Numbered from the stretch's first letter, positions 10,298 through 19,199 are shown. The stretch: DNA of 25,359 nucleotides from Saccoglossus kowalevskii (GCF_000003605.2 NW_003130854.1:790001-815359); one strand, 5' to 3'. Made by a program: numbers and translations. The notes: generated by a model not told the origin, from the letters alone.

Positions 10298-10602
10298 GCA
10301 AATATGTAACTAGTTTTACAAAGAGGATTGATCCAGACTTATATTATTATTGGACAGGGAGAGAAGCAAGATACAACATTGGACCTTTGCCCTCATTTAA
10401 TGAGCCGTCAAAAAAGTGGAAAGGCTTGATAGAGTTCACATTCAAAGGAGGGTTGATCCTGTCGTGTTCCGTGCCAACAGAGTTTCTGTGCTTCGCAGAG
10501 GAACATTGTCAGTACAGGCACAATTTTTCCGGATGCCGAAATAATTGCCACCACTACCAGCTATTTGGCTCCACTGCCCACCCTATCGATAGATTGAATT
10601 GA
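10298..10602 (+). CDS. Candidate terminal exon, unrecognised
   Basis: A 101-codon open frame begins right after a pyrimidine-rich acceptor (GGTCTCATTTTAG) and runs to a TGA at 10600-10602. The first half has strong protein character (RIDPDLYYYWTGREARYNIG, then NEPSKKWKGLIEFTFKGG). The second half is Cys/His-rich (HCQYRHNFSGCRNNCHHY) and may be out of frame, since another frame also looks plausible there. A poly(A) signal follows at 10698. I do not recognise the family; no transmembrane segment is evident. Confidence 0.35.
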
Positions 10603-10697
10603 CTGAAAATAAGTCTGCTTTAGAAACTTGACATCTAATAGAAGACAAAATATTCATTCATTGTAAATACTTTACTGTGCAATATTTTATCACTACA

Positions 10698-10703
10698 ATA
10701 AAA
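10698..10703 (+). terminator. Poly(A) signal AATAAA
   Basis: Canonical hexamer about 95 bases after the TGA of the preceding candidate exon. In DNA this AT-rich such hexamers also occur by chance. Confidence 0.35.
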
Positions 10704-11020
10704 TCATTCTACTATCCCTACAAAATGACTATTTGTATATTAGAACCCATGAAAATCTACCATAGTTTAAACAATTCCATGTGGCGTTTACAAATACAGT
10801 TAACATTGTAGTTAGTGTCTTGGGAGGGGGGGTGTAACTCGAATAAAAGTGGCTCCATATGTATGAACAAGTTAGAATAATTTTAATATTCATGGTAAAA
10901 TACTTACTAACAGCAATAATTCCGAAACAATTACCCGGGAGGTATTTATTATCTGAAAAGAGCCAGTGGCTTGAAAGAACAATAAATATTATATACACTT
11001 GAAATATTAACTGCTGCTAA
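10704..11020. other. AT-rich stretch with a G8 run; no gene
   Basis: Holds a G-rich tract near 10823-10832 and no supported gene. It carries a 21-base near match (10768-10788) to 20723-20742. Confidence 0.4.
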
Positions 11021-11024
11021 TATA

Positions 11025-11446
11025 TTATCGCACAGTTTTACTTTTCTGAATGAAAAAATCATCCCACACACTGCCAAGTTTTGTAATTGTTATCTTGGCA
11101 TAAAACCTTATCAACATCCATGTGGTTCTATATCTTGAAATTTTTCCCTCTCCTAGTGGTGCATGAACATACTTTACGAGTTCACTTGTTAAAAAGTCTA
11201 TGTGCTGCCATCCATTCCCTACATCTAAATCTACTGCAATTGCATATTTGTCAACTATATTTGAAGGATCTGGGCGTATACTTGTTTTAATAGTGCGTTT
11301 TAGTTCATACAGCCTAATACATGCTTCTTGTAGAATGTCCTGCTTTTTGTCTCGCGACAGACTCCAAGTACCTTAAATGTCAGCTGGGTCATCATCATTG
11401 TCTGATAATTTCCTTACTCGTGTGACAAATCTGCAAATTGCAATGA
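11025..11446 (-). pseudogene. HIRAN-like domain exon with one in-frame stop
   Basis: A 140-codon frame on the minus strand starts at a good 3' splice site (pyrimidine-rich, ending CTCCTCAG at 11447) and ends at TAA 11025-11027. It opens with VIAICRFVTRVRKL and an acidic DNDDDP stretch, then GTWSLSRDKKQDILQEA. The core follows: SIRPDPSNIVDKYAIAVDLD, with the N..D..AIAV signature of HIRAN domains (DNA 3'-end binding in HLTF/Rad5-type proteins). It ends with RFYAKITITKLG. One in-frame TAA at 11373-11375 interrupts it early. The C-terminal A.ITITK.G ending is typical of a stand-alone group of invertebrate HIRAN-like proteins, as I recall them. Called pseudogene because of the stop; a sequencing error would change that. 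Confidence 0.55.
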
Positions 11447-11449
11447 CTG

Positions 11450-11878
11450 AGGAGTGAGTCTAAGTGTTGTGAGGATACTAAGTTTAATAACAGGACAGCA
11501 TGGCAAAGTCCAAAACAAGGCTTCTTCCTACCCTGTCAGTGATTCCCAAATTAAGAGATGAAAGCTGGTAACAGTTACTTGTATGTTGTGTTGTCTTAAT
11601 TTTTGTTAAATTATCCTTTCCTCAAAAATATTATAAACATGTACTGCATACAGTGTAACACAGTTGGTTTTAAGAGATTGAATTCTCATCAACTTGGAGT
11701 CTATAGTAAACATTTCAAACTGTTGTATCACTAAGTTTTGATGTGTTATTACAAAATTGTGTTCGTTAGTTTGTACTTTCAATATGCAATTCCACTCCCT
11801 AGGCCAATGTTACCATGTTTTGATCGCTTAACAAAATTTTCACATTGTCAAGTATATACCTGTCATACCTGATTACAG
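11450..11878. other. Non-coding stretch, possible introns
   Basis: No supported gene. A 16-codon plus-strand frame (MAKSKTRLLPTLSVIP, near 11503) ends at a donor-like CTG/GTAACA, which is too little to call. Confidence 0.35.
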
Positions 11879-12133
11879 ATGGCTAGTGAGTCAAAGTTGT
11901 TGATGATGGACAAATCTCTAATGGAAAGATTGCCAATAGTAAGTAGTTTAAACTACGAAAACAAATTAATCGCCCGACTGCGCCAGGCTAACTGGACGCG
12001 GCAAACTGTACAGCTGCCTTGCTGCCATTATTTCACGGCGTTGTCGGAGTGGGTGTTATTTATGTATTCGGCCGTGCGCCGACCACTCAACACCGACATG
12101 GATCCTGCTCAGTACTTAGTAATGCATGCTCAA
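11879..12133 (+). CDS. Candidate exon or open frame running into the gap, unrecognised
   Basis: An 85-codon open frame begins with ATG directly after an acceptor-like GATTACAG and runs into the assembly gap. The first 20 codons (MASESKLLMMDKSLMERLPI) end at a strong donor (ATA followed by GTAAGT at 11939), so a 60-nt exon is one reading. The alternative is that the frame continues through KLIARLRQANWTRQ into the 110-bp repeat. No domain recognised. Confidence 0.28.
12024..12133. repeat. 110-bp direct repeat, left copy
   Basis: Identical over 110 bases to 12409-12518, starting GCCATTATTTCACGGCG and ending ATGCATGCTCAA. It abuts the gap exactly. It is open in several frames, so apparent coding here is not informative. 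Confidence 0.95.
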
Positions 12134-12348
12134 NNNNNNNNNNNNNNNNNNNNNNNNNNNNNNNNNNNNNNNNNNNNNNNNNNNNNNNNNNNNNNNNNNN
12201 NNNNNNNNNNNNNNNNNNNNNNNNNNNNNNNNNNNNNNNNNNNNNNNNNNNNNNNNNNNNNNNNNNNNNNNNNNNNNNNNNNNNNNNNNNNNNNNNNNNN
12301 NNNNNNNNNNNNNNNNNNNNNNNNNNNNNNNNNNNNNNNNNNNNNNNN
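12134..12348. other. Assembly gap (215 N)
   Basis: Run of 215 undetermined bases. Translations across it have no meaning. Confidence 1.
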
Positions 12349-12408
12349 AGCATAGTGCGCATGACCACTCATTGGAAGACTTCATATGATCCCGCCAGAT
12401 CGAGCATA

Positions 12409-12518
12409 GCCATTATTTCACGGCGTTGTCGGAGTGGGTGTTATTTATGTATTCGGCCGTGCGCCGACCACTCAACACCGACATGGATCCTGCTCAGTAC
12501 TTAGTAATGCATGCTCAA
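12409..12518. repeat. 110-bp direct repeat, right copy
   Basis: Identical to 12024-12133 and 385 bp downstream. It lies in the 3' flank of the minus-strand BEN gene, just beyond its stop and poly(A) hexamer. Confidence 0.95.
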
Positions 12519-12529
12519 TAAAAATAACG

Positions 12530-12535
12530 TTTATT
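12530..12535 (-). terminator. Poly(A) signal overlapping the BEN stop codon
   Basis: Minus-strand CCCAATAAACG: the AATAAA hexamer overlaps the TAA stop by three bases, implying a very short 3' UTR if it is used. Confidence 0.45.
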
Positions 12536-13388
12536 GGGAGTTTGTAGCAGCAGGTACTGTTCGTATTCTTCGCAATGCCGCGTCAATCTTCCTTGTACAT
12601 CTTTCTTTTCACGTCTTTTGAAAGTGGTGGTTTACATCAGGATACTTCAAGTAGCATTTATCTTTGACATAGTTCAGTCGTGTTGGCGTAAGTGCCTTCT
12701 TTGTCAGTCCCCTCGTAAATGTTATCCCCGTACAATTACACCCCTGCCTCTCTTCTTTCGTGAAAACACTATAAACCAATAGTTTGGCAAAGTGTCCCAC
12801 GTCTGTTGATGATCTAAATATTGTTTCCAGCTCATTTGCAGAATCATTTATGGTATCTGGCAGGCCCAGTCTGATTGCCAGTTGAGCGGTCACTGTTTGT
12901 GCTCGTGTCTGAGGGTGGGTCTAGTTGCGGTGTGGCTGTGGATGTGTACGCGTGTCTCGCTGTTCAAGTTGTTCGTCAGTCAAGTTGCACGTGTCATTCT
13001 CCCCGAGTAGTCAATTCAGTCGTTGTTCCTGGTCCTGTATATGTGTTGTCAGTCGCTGTTCCATGTCGACTAATTGCCTGTGCGTGCCCTGTAAGTGTGG
13101 TGAAAGGGACACCAAACGACAGTGAGGGCTGAGTAACGCGTGTGTTGTGTTTAGTGATGTCAATAATCTTGGTGATATACGCTGTATTGGTGTCGGTAGC
13201 GTCAGAGTGCGTCGTGACGTGGACTGTCTTGGTGATGTATGTTGCGTTGATGGTTGTATTATTGGTGACGTCAGTGTGTGGTGATGTCGACGGTCTGGGC
13301 GAGTATTGCGGTGGTGATGACTGTGTTGGTGATCTCGGGGATGAAAGTGTTGAAGAACAAGATGAAGAAGATTGAATTGGAGTAATCG
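12531..13388 (-). pseudogene. BEN-domain gene with three in-frame stops
   Basis: One frame of 285 codons on the minus strand stays in register to TAA 12531-12533. The N-terminal third is His/Pro/Ser/Thr-rich low complexity. Then comes a probable coiled coil (HRQLVDMEQRLTTHIQDQEQ), a Gln/Thr stretch (TDEQLEQRDTRTHPQPHRN), and from about 12815 a BEN domain: LLVYSVFTKEERQGCNCTG, KKALTPTRLNYVKD, KYPDVNHHF, and C-terminal RKIDAALRRIR. BEN domains bind DNA or mediate contacts in chromatin regulators; a C-terminal BEN after a coiled coil is usual. Stops interrupt at 13011-13013 (TGA), 12921-12923 (TAG) and 12609-12611 (TGA, where BEN families usually carry Trp). There is no frameshift. An acceptor (CACTTACAG, 13089) could instead start the exon at 13088. 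Confidence 0.72.
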
Positions 13389-13639
13389 TCATGAAACGCG
13401 ATGTTGGTCGCGGTGTTTATGTTTGGATATGATTACGATGATGATATTGACATTGCTTTCGATGTAGATGGTAATATCGTCACTGTAGGTCAGTGTGGTG
13501 ACTGCGGTAGTGACGTCAGTGCTGCCGTAGTGGTTGCAGTAACAACTGCTGCAGTTGTCTGTAATGGTGCATTTGTTGTAGCTACAGTATTTGTTAACAA
13601 TTGTCGTAGTATCTTCGGTTGTTTTCTACCTACCTACTA

Positions 13640-13945
13640 AAAATTGGCATTCCAGCACAGCAGCCAATCAGCGACGGCCTAACGCTTAGATGACAATTTC
13701 GGTTTCAAATACCCCGGCTTCGTGTTCTAGGTTCTTCGCGTAATTAGGTGTTCGTATGCAAGGGATTTTTCCACACAAAAACGACGAATTCGGTCGAATT
13801 CTGTTATCAGTTGGCTTAATATAATTCCACCGAACCGTATTTTTGTGAAAGATTGGTATTTTTGTCCTGATTTGTAGGAATCTGCAAACGCGTTTCACAA
13901 CTTGTCTCTTATTTAGTTTTATGCGTCATTCAAGATGGCGGCCCC
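13640..13945. promoter_or_regulatory. Promoter-like stretch with CCAAT boxes and a YY1 site
   Basis: Contains ATTGG (13643), CCAAT (13664) and a perfect YY1 core, AAGATGGCGGC (13932-13942). It lies between the BEN gene (minus, below 13400) and the relic at 14295-14863. Which gene it would serve is unclear. Open frames here look accidental. Confidence 0.3.
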
Positions 13946-14294
13946 CATATAGTAAATATCATATTTATTTTATTATCACGTGTGCGCCAGCAGACTGTGT
14001 ACCTATACTACTCGTGATCGAACAATTCTGCTGCATCTCTGGCTTATATTTCAATGATCTTTTCAAACTGTGGCTGGTACACTTATTGTCCAATAAGACT
14101 GAACGGTGCTAATCCAATAAGTTGACTAGTGTATAAGGAATAGTGTATATGTCTGTCATTATTCTAAAAAATGCAAAACTAATGAACCAAACTAGGAAAA
14201 TACTAACATATTTGAAGAGATTCAGTGATTGCACTTATTCTGGTCTGCATATCCCTAAATAAAATAATATAAGACACATCACTTTGTGTACTTG

Positions 14295-14863
14295 TCAAAT
14301 TAATGAGACACACACAGAATGCAGAGGCACCATATCTTCTCCGAGAATGGATATAGATTTTCTAGACAGTTTTAACTGTCGCCATCTTTGAGATCGTGGT
14401 CGTCCACTCTCAACGAATCTGGAATCACTGCTGCTGGCACTTAATTCTACACCTGGTGGACGAATTCCTAGGGTAGACCGCTCATTTCTTCATAACTATG
14501 TTGATAGTAAGCAGATGAATTAATAACAGATGAACGGTCGTTTTCCGTTCGGTTCTCTGGAGATGGCTGATGTTGAATGTATTAAAGCGGAATGGTCCCA
14601 AGCGACGATAACAACACACGCTAAAAATGCGACATCATGTTTGGCATAGCTAGCAGATTTCAGCTGTTCTTTCACCACATGTATGGTATCAACTTTGCAG
14701 ATTACAATCATTGTATAATGTCACATTCACATTTTTTTACTGTCACAAATAATGATTTTACAACACTGTCAATCATCTGCAAATTATGCGGGCGATTGGC
14801 GCTGATGATGTGTGTTATTGGCTCATTATTTGTCAGTCTTTTCTTGTTTTCTCTAAATAGCAT
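14295..14863 (-). pseudogene. Unrecognised gene relic, frame-shifted
   Basis: About 570 bases on the minus strand read as protein in successive frames: from ATG 14863, RENKKRLTNNEPITHIISAN and VVKSLFVTVKKCECDIIQ to a stop at 14708; then CKVDTIHVVKEQLKSASYAK; then PSPENRTENDRSSVINSSAY and HSYEEMSG to a stop at 14468; then PPGVELSASSSDSRFVESGR and RWRQLKLSRKSISILGEDM to a stop at 14295. A strong acceptor (TTTTTTTCTCCAACCACTTCAACGACAG in substance, ending at 14872) lies just upstream, so this may be an internal exon of a longer gene. At least three frame changes argue for decay. It is on the same strand as, and upstream of, the BEN gene, and could be its N-terminal part. No domain recognised. 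Confidence 0.42.
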
Positions 14864-14874
14864 GAATCACTGTC

Positions 14875-15925
14875 GTTGAAGTGGTTGGAGAAAAAAATCA
14901 GCATTGTATTCAAAACAGTCCCTCACTCTAGCAAGGTGAATTAGTCTTCCTTGCACTCAAAAATAAAAGCATAAATTATGAAAAAGTCCTGACAAGTAGA
15001 GTAGGAAAATTTAACTGGCAAATTCACCTTGTTCATATTCACACAGATTTTGTCACTTGAATAAAAATGTCTGCACATAGATTTGAATTTGATGACTTAA
15101 CAGAATCATTTAAGGCAGGTGTAAAGCAATTCTGATATTTTGTTCACAGCTGGTTGAGTGCAGGTGAAAATCACAGTACTTTTGAGTAGTTAACACTATT
15201 TTAACTCGCTTCAATTTTTATCCTACCGTGTCGCACATGGAAGGTTGTTTCTAGATATTTCAAAACTCAACTGTTTTGTACAAATGAAGGATCCTTTTTG
15301 GAGGTCAAGGCTAGCGAAAAATTATTTATTCAGTATTGTTTCCTGTTTTTGTTTTTTTAAGCCGAGAGCTGATTTCTCAGAGTATACCTAATGAGTTTTG
15401 TTCTCCAATTACAAGAGAATAACGCAATGGGGAGGAGCACTTTTACCGAGATTCAACTGCTAGGTCTGGAAATGAGCAAGTCTTAAAGAGATCTATATCA
15501 ATTTGCAAATAACTAAACTTGTGGGCCACAAACTCAAATCATCACATTCCTTTCCCTTATAGAGGTTGACAACTTTTTATTTATTTTCAAGTGTATTACA
15601 AATTCAATAATAATTGTGGATGTATCTGTTGCAGCAATATTTTGGCTTTGCATATAACGCTGATGAAAGAATAACACTCCTCCCACACTTTTTCATCACC
15701 AACACTGCTTGCCTTTCCTTATCTTTACAGTTGGGCAATCAGAATCACATTATTCTGAATCAGTATTGATGTAGCATAGCTGGTTGGTATGCTTGAAGGT
15801 ATTATACAGCTTTACAATTACTTGGCTGATTGTTTCCCTATTATGTATCTGCACAGTAAATTGCAAAAATCATCTTCAGTTTTAGCATGAAAATAATTAT
15901 ATACCCAAAAAAGAAACAATACATC
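14875..15925. other. AT-rich stretch without a supported gene
   Basis: The only hints are a 22-codon plus-strand frame at 15067-15135 (MSAHRFEFDDLTESFKAG) containing a donor-like CAG/GTGTAA, and a short frame near 15428-15470. Neither is enough to call. Confidence 0.4.
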
Positions 15926-15929
15926 ATTA

Positions 15930-16368
15930 TTGCCCGATTACAGCAGTTCACAATTTTGTTTCATATGTTACTTGAATAAAACATTGAATATCCGTCCTAT
16001 ATCTAAAACATCATTTTATTTACGGCATAATTTCTCAATATCAAGATGTGACTACTTTCGAACAAAAGCTATTACATGCATTGACAAAGAGTGGTCAACA
16101 GTTATAGTGATCCTCTCCAATGACACCCTTGAGTGCGAATTGAGAAAAAAAAATTCCACTGCTCTGCAGTAAAACAAGCAAATTCTGCTGCAATCTTGCG
16201 GGGTATTCTTCCTAAGCTACCTGGAGTCCAGACTACTTTGAATGAGCTCAAAATCGTTGCTGGTAATTATACCCTGTTTTTTTCTATGTTTCTGTCACTC
16301 GTCTAAAAGCAAGTTATGCATTGGATCGACAACATGGAATCTAACTGAATGGTAGTAAGGCTCTATCA
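15930..16368 (-). pseudogene. CACTA-like (CMC/EnSpm) transposase fragment
   Basis: Minus-strand protein pieces match the tnp2/DUF4218-type transposase of CACTA elements: RFHVVDPMHNLLL (near 16310-16350; family pattern D.MHN.fLG), NGIIT-like ITSNDFELIQ, then TPGSLGRIPRKIAAEFACFT and AEQWNFF (16150-16240; family GR.P.KI...F..FTA.QW) and, after a frame change, LKGVIGEDHYNC and LFVNACNSF (16060-16120; family LK..L...H..CW..FV.AC). The transposase cuts element ends and inserts with 3-bp target duplications. Only an internal stretch survives; no CACTA terminal repeats are seen. Reading is broken by stops and at least one frameshift, including one in an A/T run near 16150. Confidence 0.72.
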
Positions 16369-16848
16369 CATCTTGATTGACTCCATCAGTGGTTGTTGTA
16401 GATTGAGTTTAATCTCGCCTAGTGTCCTGGTGTGGTAGTAGCTTGTACTTTCGCAGCAAACGATATGCTGATGCAGATTTTGAATGTAGTGCAATGCACC
16501 ACCTAATAACCAGAGGAAGCCATCTTCGTTGAATTTTTTTGGTTTTGCTGTGACTTCTTTTTGTTACCCTCAGAAAAGATATTGGGGGCTGCCTGGAGGA
16601 ATGTTGGAAAGAACTTCATCATCTTATCTTCCACTATCGAAAAGAAAGAAAGACTTGGTAGTGTCCTCATGTAATTTCTCCGCAGTTTCTACGATGAGAC
16701 TTCTCAACTTGTCCTCTAACCTATACAGTTTTCTCTTCATTTGGAGTTTTTTTTTGGAAGATTTCTCGCCTTTTCTTCAAGCTGTTTCTTTCACATTCTA
16801 TCATTTCTGATTTTGGCACATGTTTTTCCTTGGCACCTTCAACGTCAC
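16369..16848 (-). pseudogene. P-element-like (THAP9-type) transposase fragment
   Basis: Minus strand. Upstream part: a charged coil (MIECERNSLKKRREIFQKK, near 16760; KLYRLEDKLRSLIVETAEKL, near 16700), then a degraded LFWEQQ-like block near 16575. The diagnostic block is RWLPLVIRWCIALHSKSASA followed by YRLLRKYKLLPHQDTRRD (16400-16530), matching the RWHP..I.WCL.....S..AYR.L...LPh..TLRDY signature of P-element/THAP9 transposases. The usual next phrase, GVN..VI, is present at about 16370-16385. Frames change at least twice. The RNase-H-like catalytic part that should follow is replaced by the CACTA-like sequence. Confidence 0.68.
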
Positions 16849-16849
16849 T

Positions 16850-17340
16850 TTACTATTGTTGGGAATACGGTGCATGTAAAGTGTAACAGTAAAATGTAGC
16901 AACTGAACATCCCGATGTACTTTTTGGCTATATTAGTAATTCACATTTTATATGACGATATGAACAATCTACATCCTGTTCAAAAGCCAATTCAGTCAGT
17001 GAAAGCTCTTACACGAGCATCAGACTCTCAGATATTAGCCCCGGTAATTAATGGAAACTTACTTTTGGATGTTGTGGGTTATTAGCAAGAAAAAAATAAC
17101 AAGAAAAATAATTTATTGGGAAAAGGAAAAGTTGTAGACTCTTCTGGCATTAATTTGGCATACTCATTGGAGTAACAATATGGGAAATGAGTATCTTGGC
17201 TTTGTCAAGAAATAAATTCATCACAGCTTATATCATTATCAGATTCTATTTCTCCAGACTTATCTGTAATAGTTCCTTGCTGGGGGTATTGACAAAACTT
17301 TCCGGGATACTATTTTTTTTTTCATAGGATGAGTGGATTT
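16850..17340. other. Non-coding stretch, no supported gene
   Basis: AT-rich. No protein-like frame or RNA gene seen on either strand. Confidence 0.45.
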
Positions 17341-17343
17341 CAA

Positions 17344-17616
17344 AAGATGGCGGTCATACTGAGCATGACATCGAAAATGTAAATTACATATGTAACAACA
17401 ATACTTTACGTCGTTTCATTTTTGAATAAATGAAACTAGGGTGTATTCAACAAATTCAACCAAACTGTTTTACTGCTGTTTTGTTCATCTTTTAGCGGAG
17501 CGCGTATTCAACGAAAGTTCTCCCCAATCAAAGAGTATCTTATATACAAGTCCTATAATTTGAACCAATGAAAAGTTTCAGTTTAATTATGTAAATGAAG
17601 GGTTTTCTGAAATAAA
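17344..17616 (+). promoter_or_regulatory. Promoter-like region upstream of the 17617 frame
   Basis: AAGATGGCGG (17344-17353, YY1-like), a perfect 9-bp inverted repeat (17413-17436), CCAAT at 17524 and 17565, and TATATA at 17541-17546 about 75 bases before the ATG. The order is reasonable for a plus-strand promoter, but it is not proof. Confidence 0.32.
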
Positions 17617-17928
17617 ATGGCTGCTTCTTGGGAACGAGAGGTGGATCGGAGAATTGAGCTTGCGGATGCTAAAAATTTCAAAGTTATGACTTTATTTGCA
17701 AACCATTGATAGTGACTGCACACATGACGAAGACTGGTTTTGTCAACAAATCACAAACAAATCCTTTTTTTTTCAACGATTCGATCGAACACCTGTTTTT
17801 TTTCAGTCGCTTGCCCAGGAGACTGGCGATGTTTTGTTGACGACTATAGCTGTTTACAGTGTTCTAATCATTGTGATTTATTTATTTTTCTTTCCATTCA
17901 AGATAATTATGCTCAGTGTTTGGTGTAA
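17617..17928 (+). pseudogene. Small Cys-rich gene or relic, unrecognised
   Basis: The ATG at 17617 (AAAATGG, good context) opens MAASWEREVDRRIELADAK and stops at 17707. Protein character continues in a second frame (SDCTHDEDWFCQQITNKSFF, QRFDRTPVF, to about 17800) and then in a third (ACPGDWRCFVDDYSCLQCSN, HCDLFIF, to 17928). The second change falls in or near a T8 run, and another T run lies just before it, so homopolymer slippage or sequencing error is a real possibility. The conserved-looking spacing C..H-D..WFC and CPGDW....DDYSC..C...C suggests a disulfide-bonded or zinc-binding fold. No signal peptide is visible. I do not recognise the family with certainty. A single-exon gene of about 105 codons is the simplest reading. 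Confidence 0.42.
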
Positions 17929-17934
17929 AGTTGA

Positions 17935-18700
17935 AGCGATTACTAAATAAACGAACCATGGCTGGCAAAGATGCATCAGGAAGTGTAGACATTTGTTGGA
18001 AATGAAAAAAAATTGTTCAATGTAATAACAATTGTAAAATGCTGTGGAATCCCTTTTGTAAACAAAACAAAATATACTAGTAATTTTCTATTAATGGTTT
18101 AGTAAAGTGGGCAAAAGATAATGTACAGGAAGATTATCCATAGAGTACATTTGCTATGTATTGCTACACTGAAAAGTATGAATTGTAAGCAACCGACAGC
18201 CTGTATCCATCATCCAGCCATTCAATTTTCCCCAAATCGGATTTCTATTGAGTTTCCTTAGAGACAAATTAGCTGGATGACGCTCGTCTTACATTCAATG
18301 TCACTGTTCAGAAAGAACCCATTCTTGCACCACTCATCTAAATTTGGTTAACTTAATCGTTAATGTCAAATGGAAAACATACATTTACGATATGGAAATG
18401 TCATTAAATCAAGAGATTATATGATGTGTTTATGAATACAATATACTGTCTTTATGGTGTATGGTTGGAAAAAAATATAAACTTTACTGTGTCCTACAAA
18501 ACACTCTGCATAAGGGTTGATTGATTAAAAGAGCCAGCCAGATGACTGATTTTGAAGGCACATCTCCAACAAGGACTGACATGAGAGGATACAATGCCTG
18601 CGTTATCTGAAATGTAATGCAGAGGGCATTTCCATTTGAAACTGATAGTGATATTATAATTTAAACACATAGCAAAATAGTGAAAAATCAAAGCAAATAC
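17935..18700. other. Non-coding stretch, no supported gene
   Basis: AT-rich. A 65-codon minus-strand frame at 18494-18691 has no family features, and the plus strand shows no helicase motifs upstream of 18708. Confidence 0.4.
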
Positions 18701-18707
18701 ATTTTTA

Positions 18708-19057
18708 AGATTTCTAGATATCCTGGCCTTCCAATAATGGTGTTCACTGTGACTCCTAAGCTGCTTCTGGGCTGCTGGAGAAGCAAAGCACTTTGTTTGA
18801 AAAATCCCAGTTTGATAATAATGAACCCAGACCGTCTAAATATTAAGTACAAGGAAGTCTTCCGCCCACCTTTAAAAGACACTGCTGACCAACTCGAGAA
18901 AATTCTCAAACCAATGCTACATGGTCTGTTGAGAGAAAAGCTAAACTATCCACTTATTATAATGGACACTGACACAAGTGTCATCAGTTGTGCCTATGAT
19001 TATTTTGACAAGTATATTGTATTCATAAACACATCATATAAAAGTAGAATATCTTGA
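18708..19057 (+). pseudogene. RecQ-like helicase fragment
   Basis: Plus-strand frame with YPGLPIMVFTVT at the place of helicase motif III (P....LTAT), then LKNPSLIIMNPDRLNIKYKE, where RecQ proteins have the ...P.RpNi.Y strand opening the second RecA domain. It continues with TADQLEKILKP and REKLNYPLIIMDTD, resembling the II[YF] strand (motif IV region), and CAYDYFDKY. RecQ helicases unwind DNA 3' to 5'. Motifs I, II, V and VI are missing, so this is an isolated segment of about 115 codons. The part just after motif III is poorly matched, suggesting a local frame problem. It may come from a host RecQ-like gene or from a helicase carried by a mobile element. Confidence 0.6.
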
Positions 19058-19199
19058 TTACCAGTATGCGCAAGTTTATGATGTCGAAGCCAATGGGTAC
19101 GTTCTACTCTTAGTATCCCCCGGATTTTATATTATTATGGCATATCACACAAGCGATTGGAAGGAGGACGTTATGCTCAATGAGGATTTGGTAAAATAA
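19030..19199 (+). pseudogene. Unrecognised coding-like piece after the helicase fragment
   Basis: A different plus-strand frame from the helicase piece reads VEYLDYQYAQVYDVEANGYV, LLLVSPGFYIIMAYH and DWKEDVMLNEDLVK to a TAA at 19197-19199. Composition is protein-like. It may be the continuation of one of its neighbours or an independent exon; no domain recognised. Confidence 0.3.

Noticed and set aside
12087-12504. Open frames crossing the run of Ns
   Set aside because: The translations consist mostly of unknown residues, and the real ends come from the duplicated 110-bp repeat.
12994-13392. 132-codon Ser/Thr-rich minus-strand frame starting MTITPIQSSSS
   Set aside because: It overlaps the BEN gene in another frame. 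The low-complexity CA-rich sequence is open in several frames, and only the BEN frame leads into a recognisable domain.
12875-13640. Several plus-strand Val/Cys-rich open frames
   Set aside because: Shadows of the CA/ACN-rich minus-strand low-complexity tract; repetitive composition without motifs.
16529-16810. 93-codon plus-strand frame
   Set aside because: Antisense to the P-element-like transposase fragment, whose minus-strand reading has diagnostic motifs.
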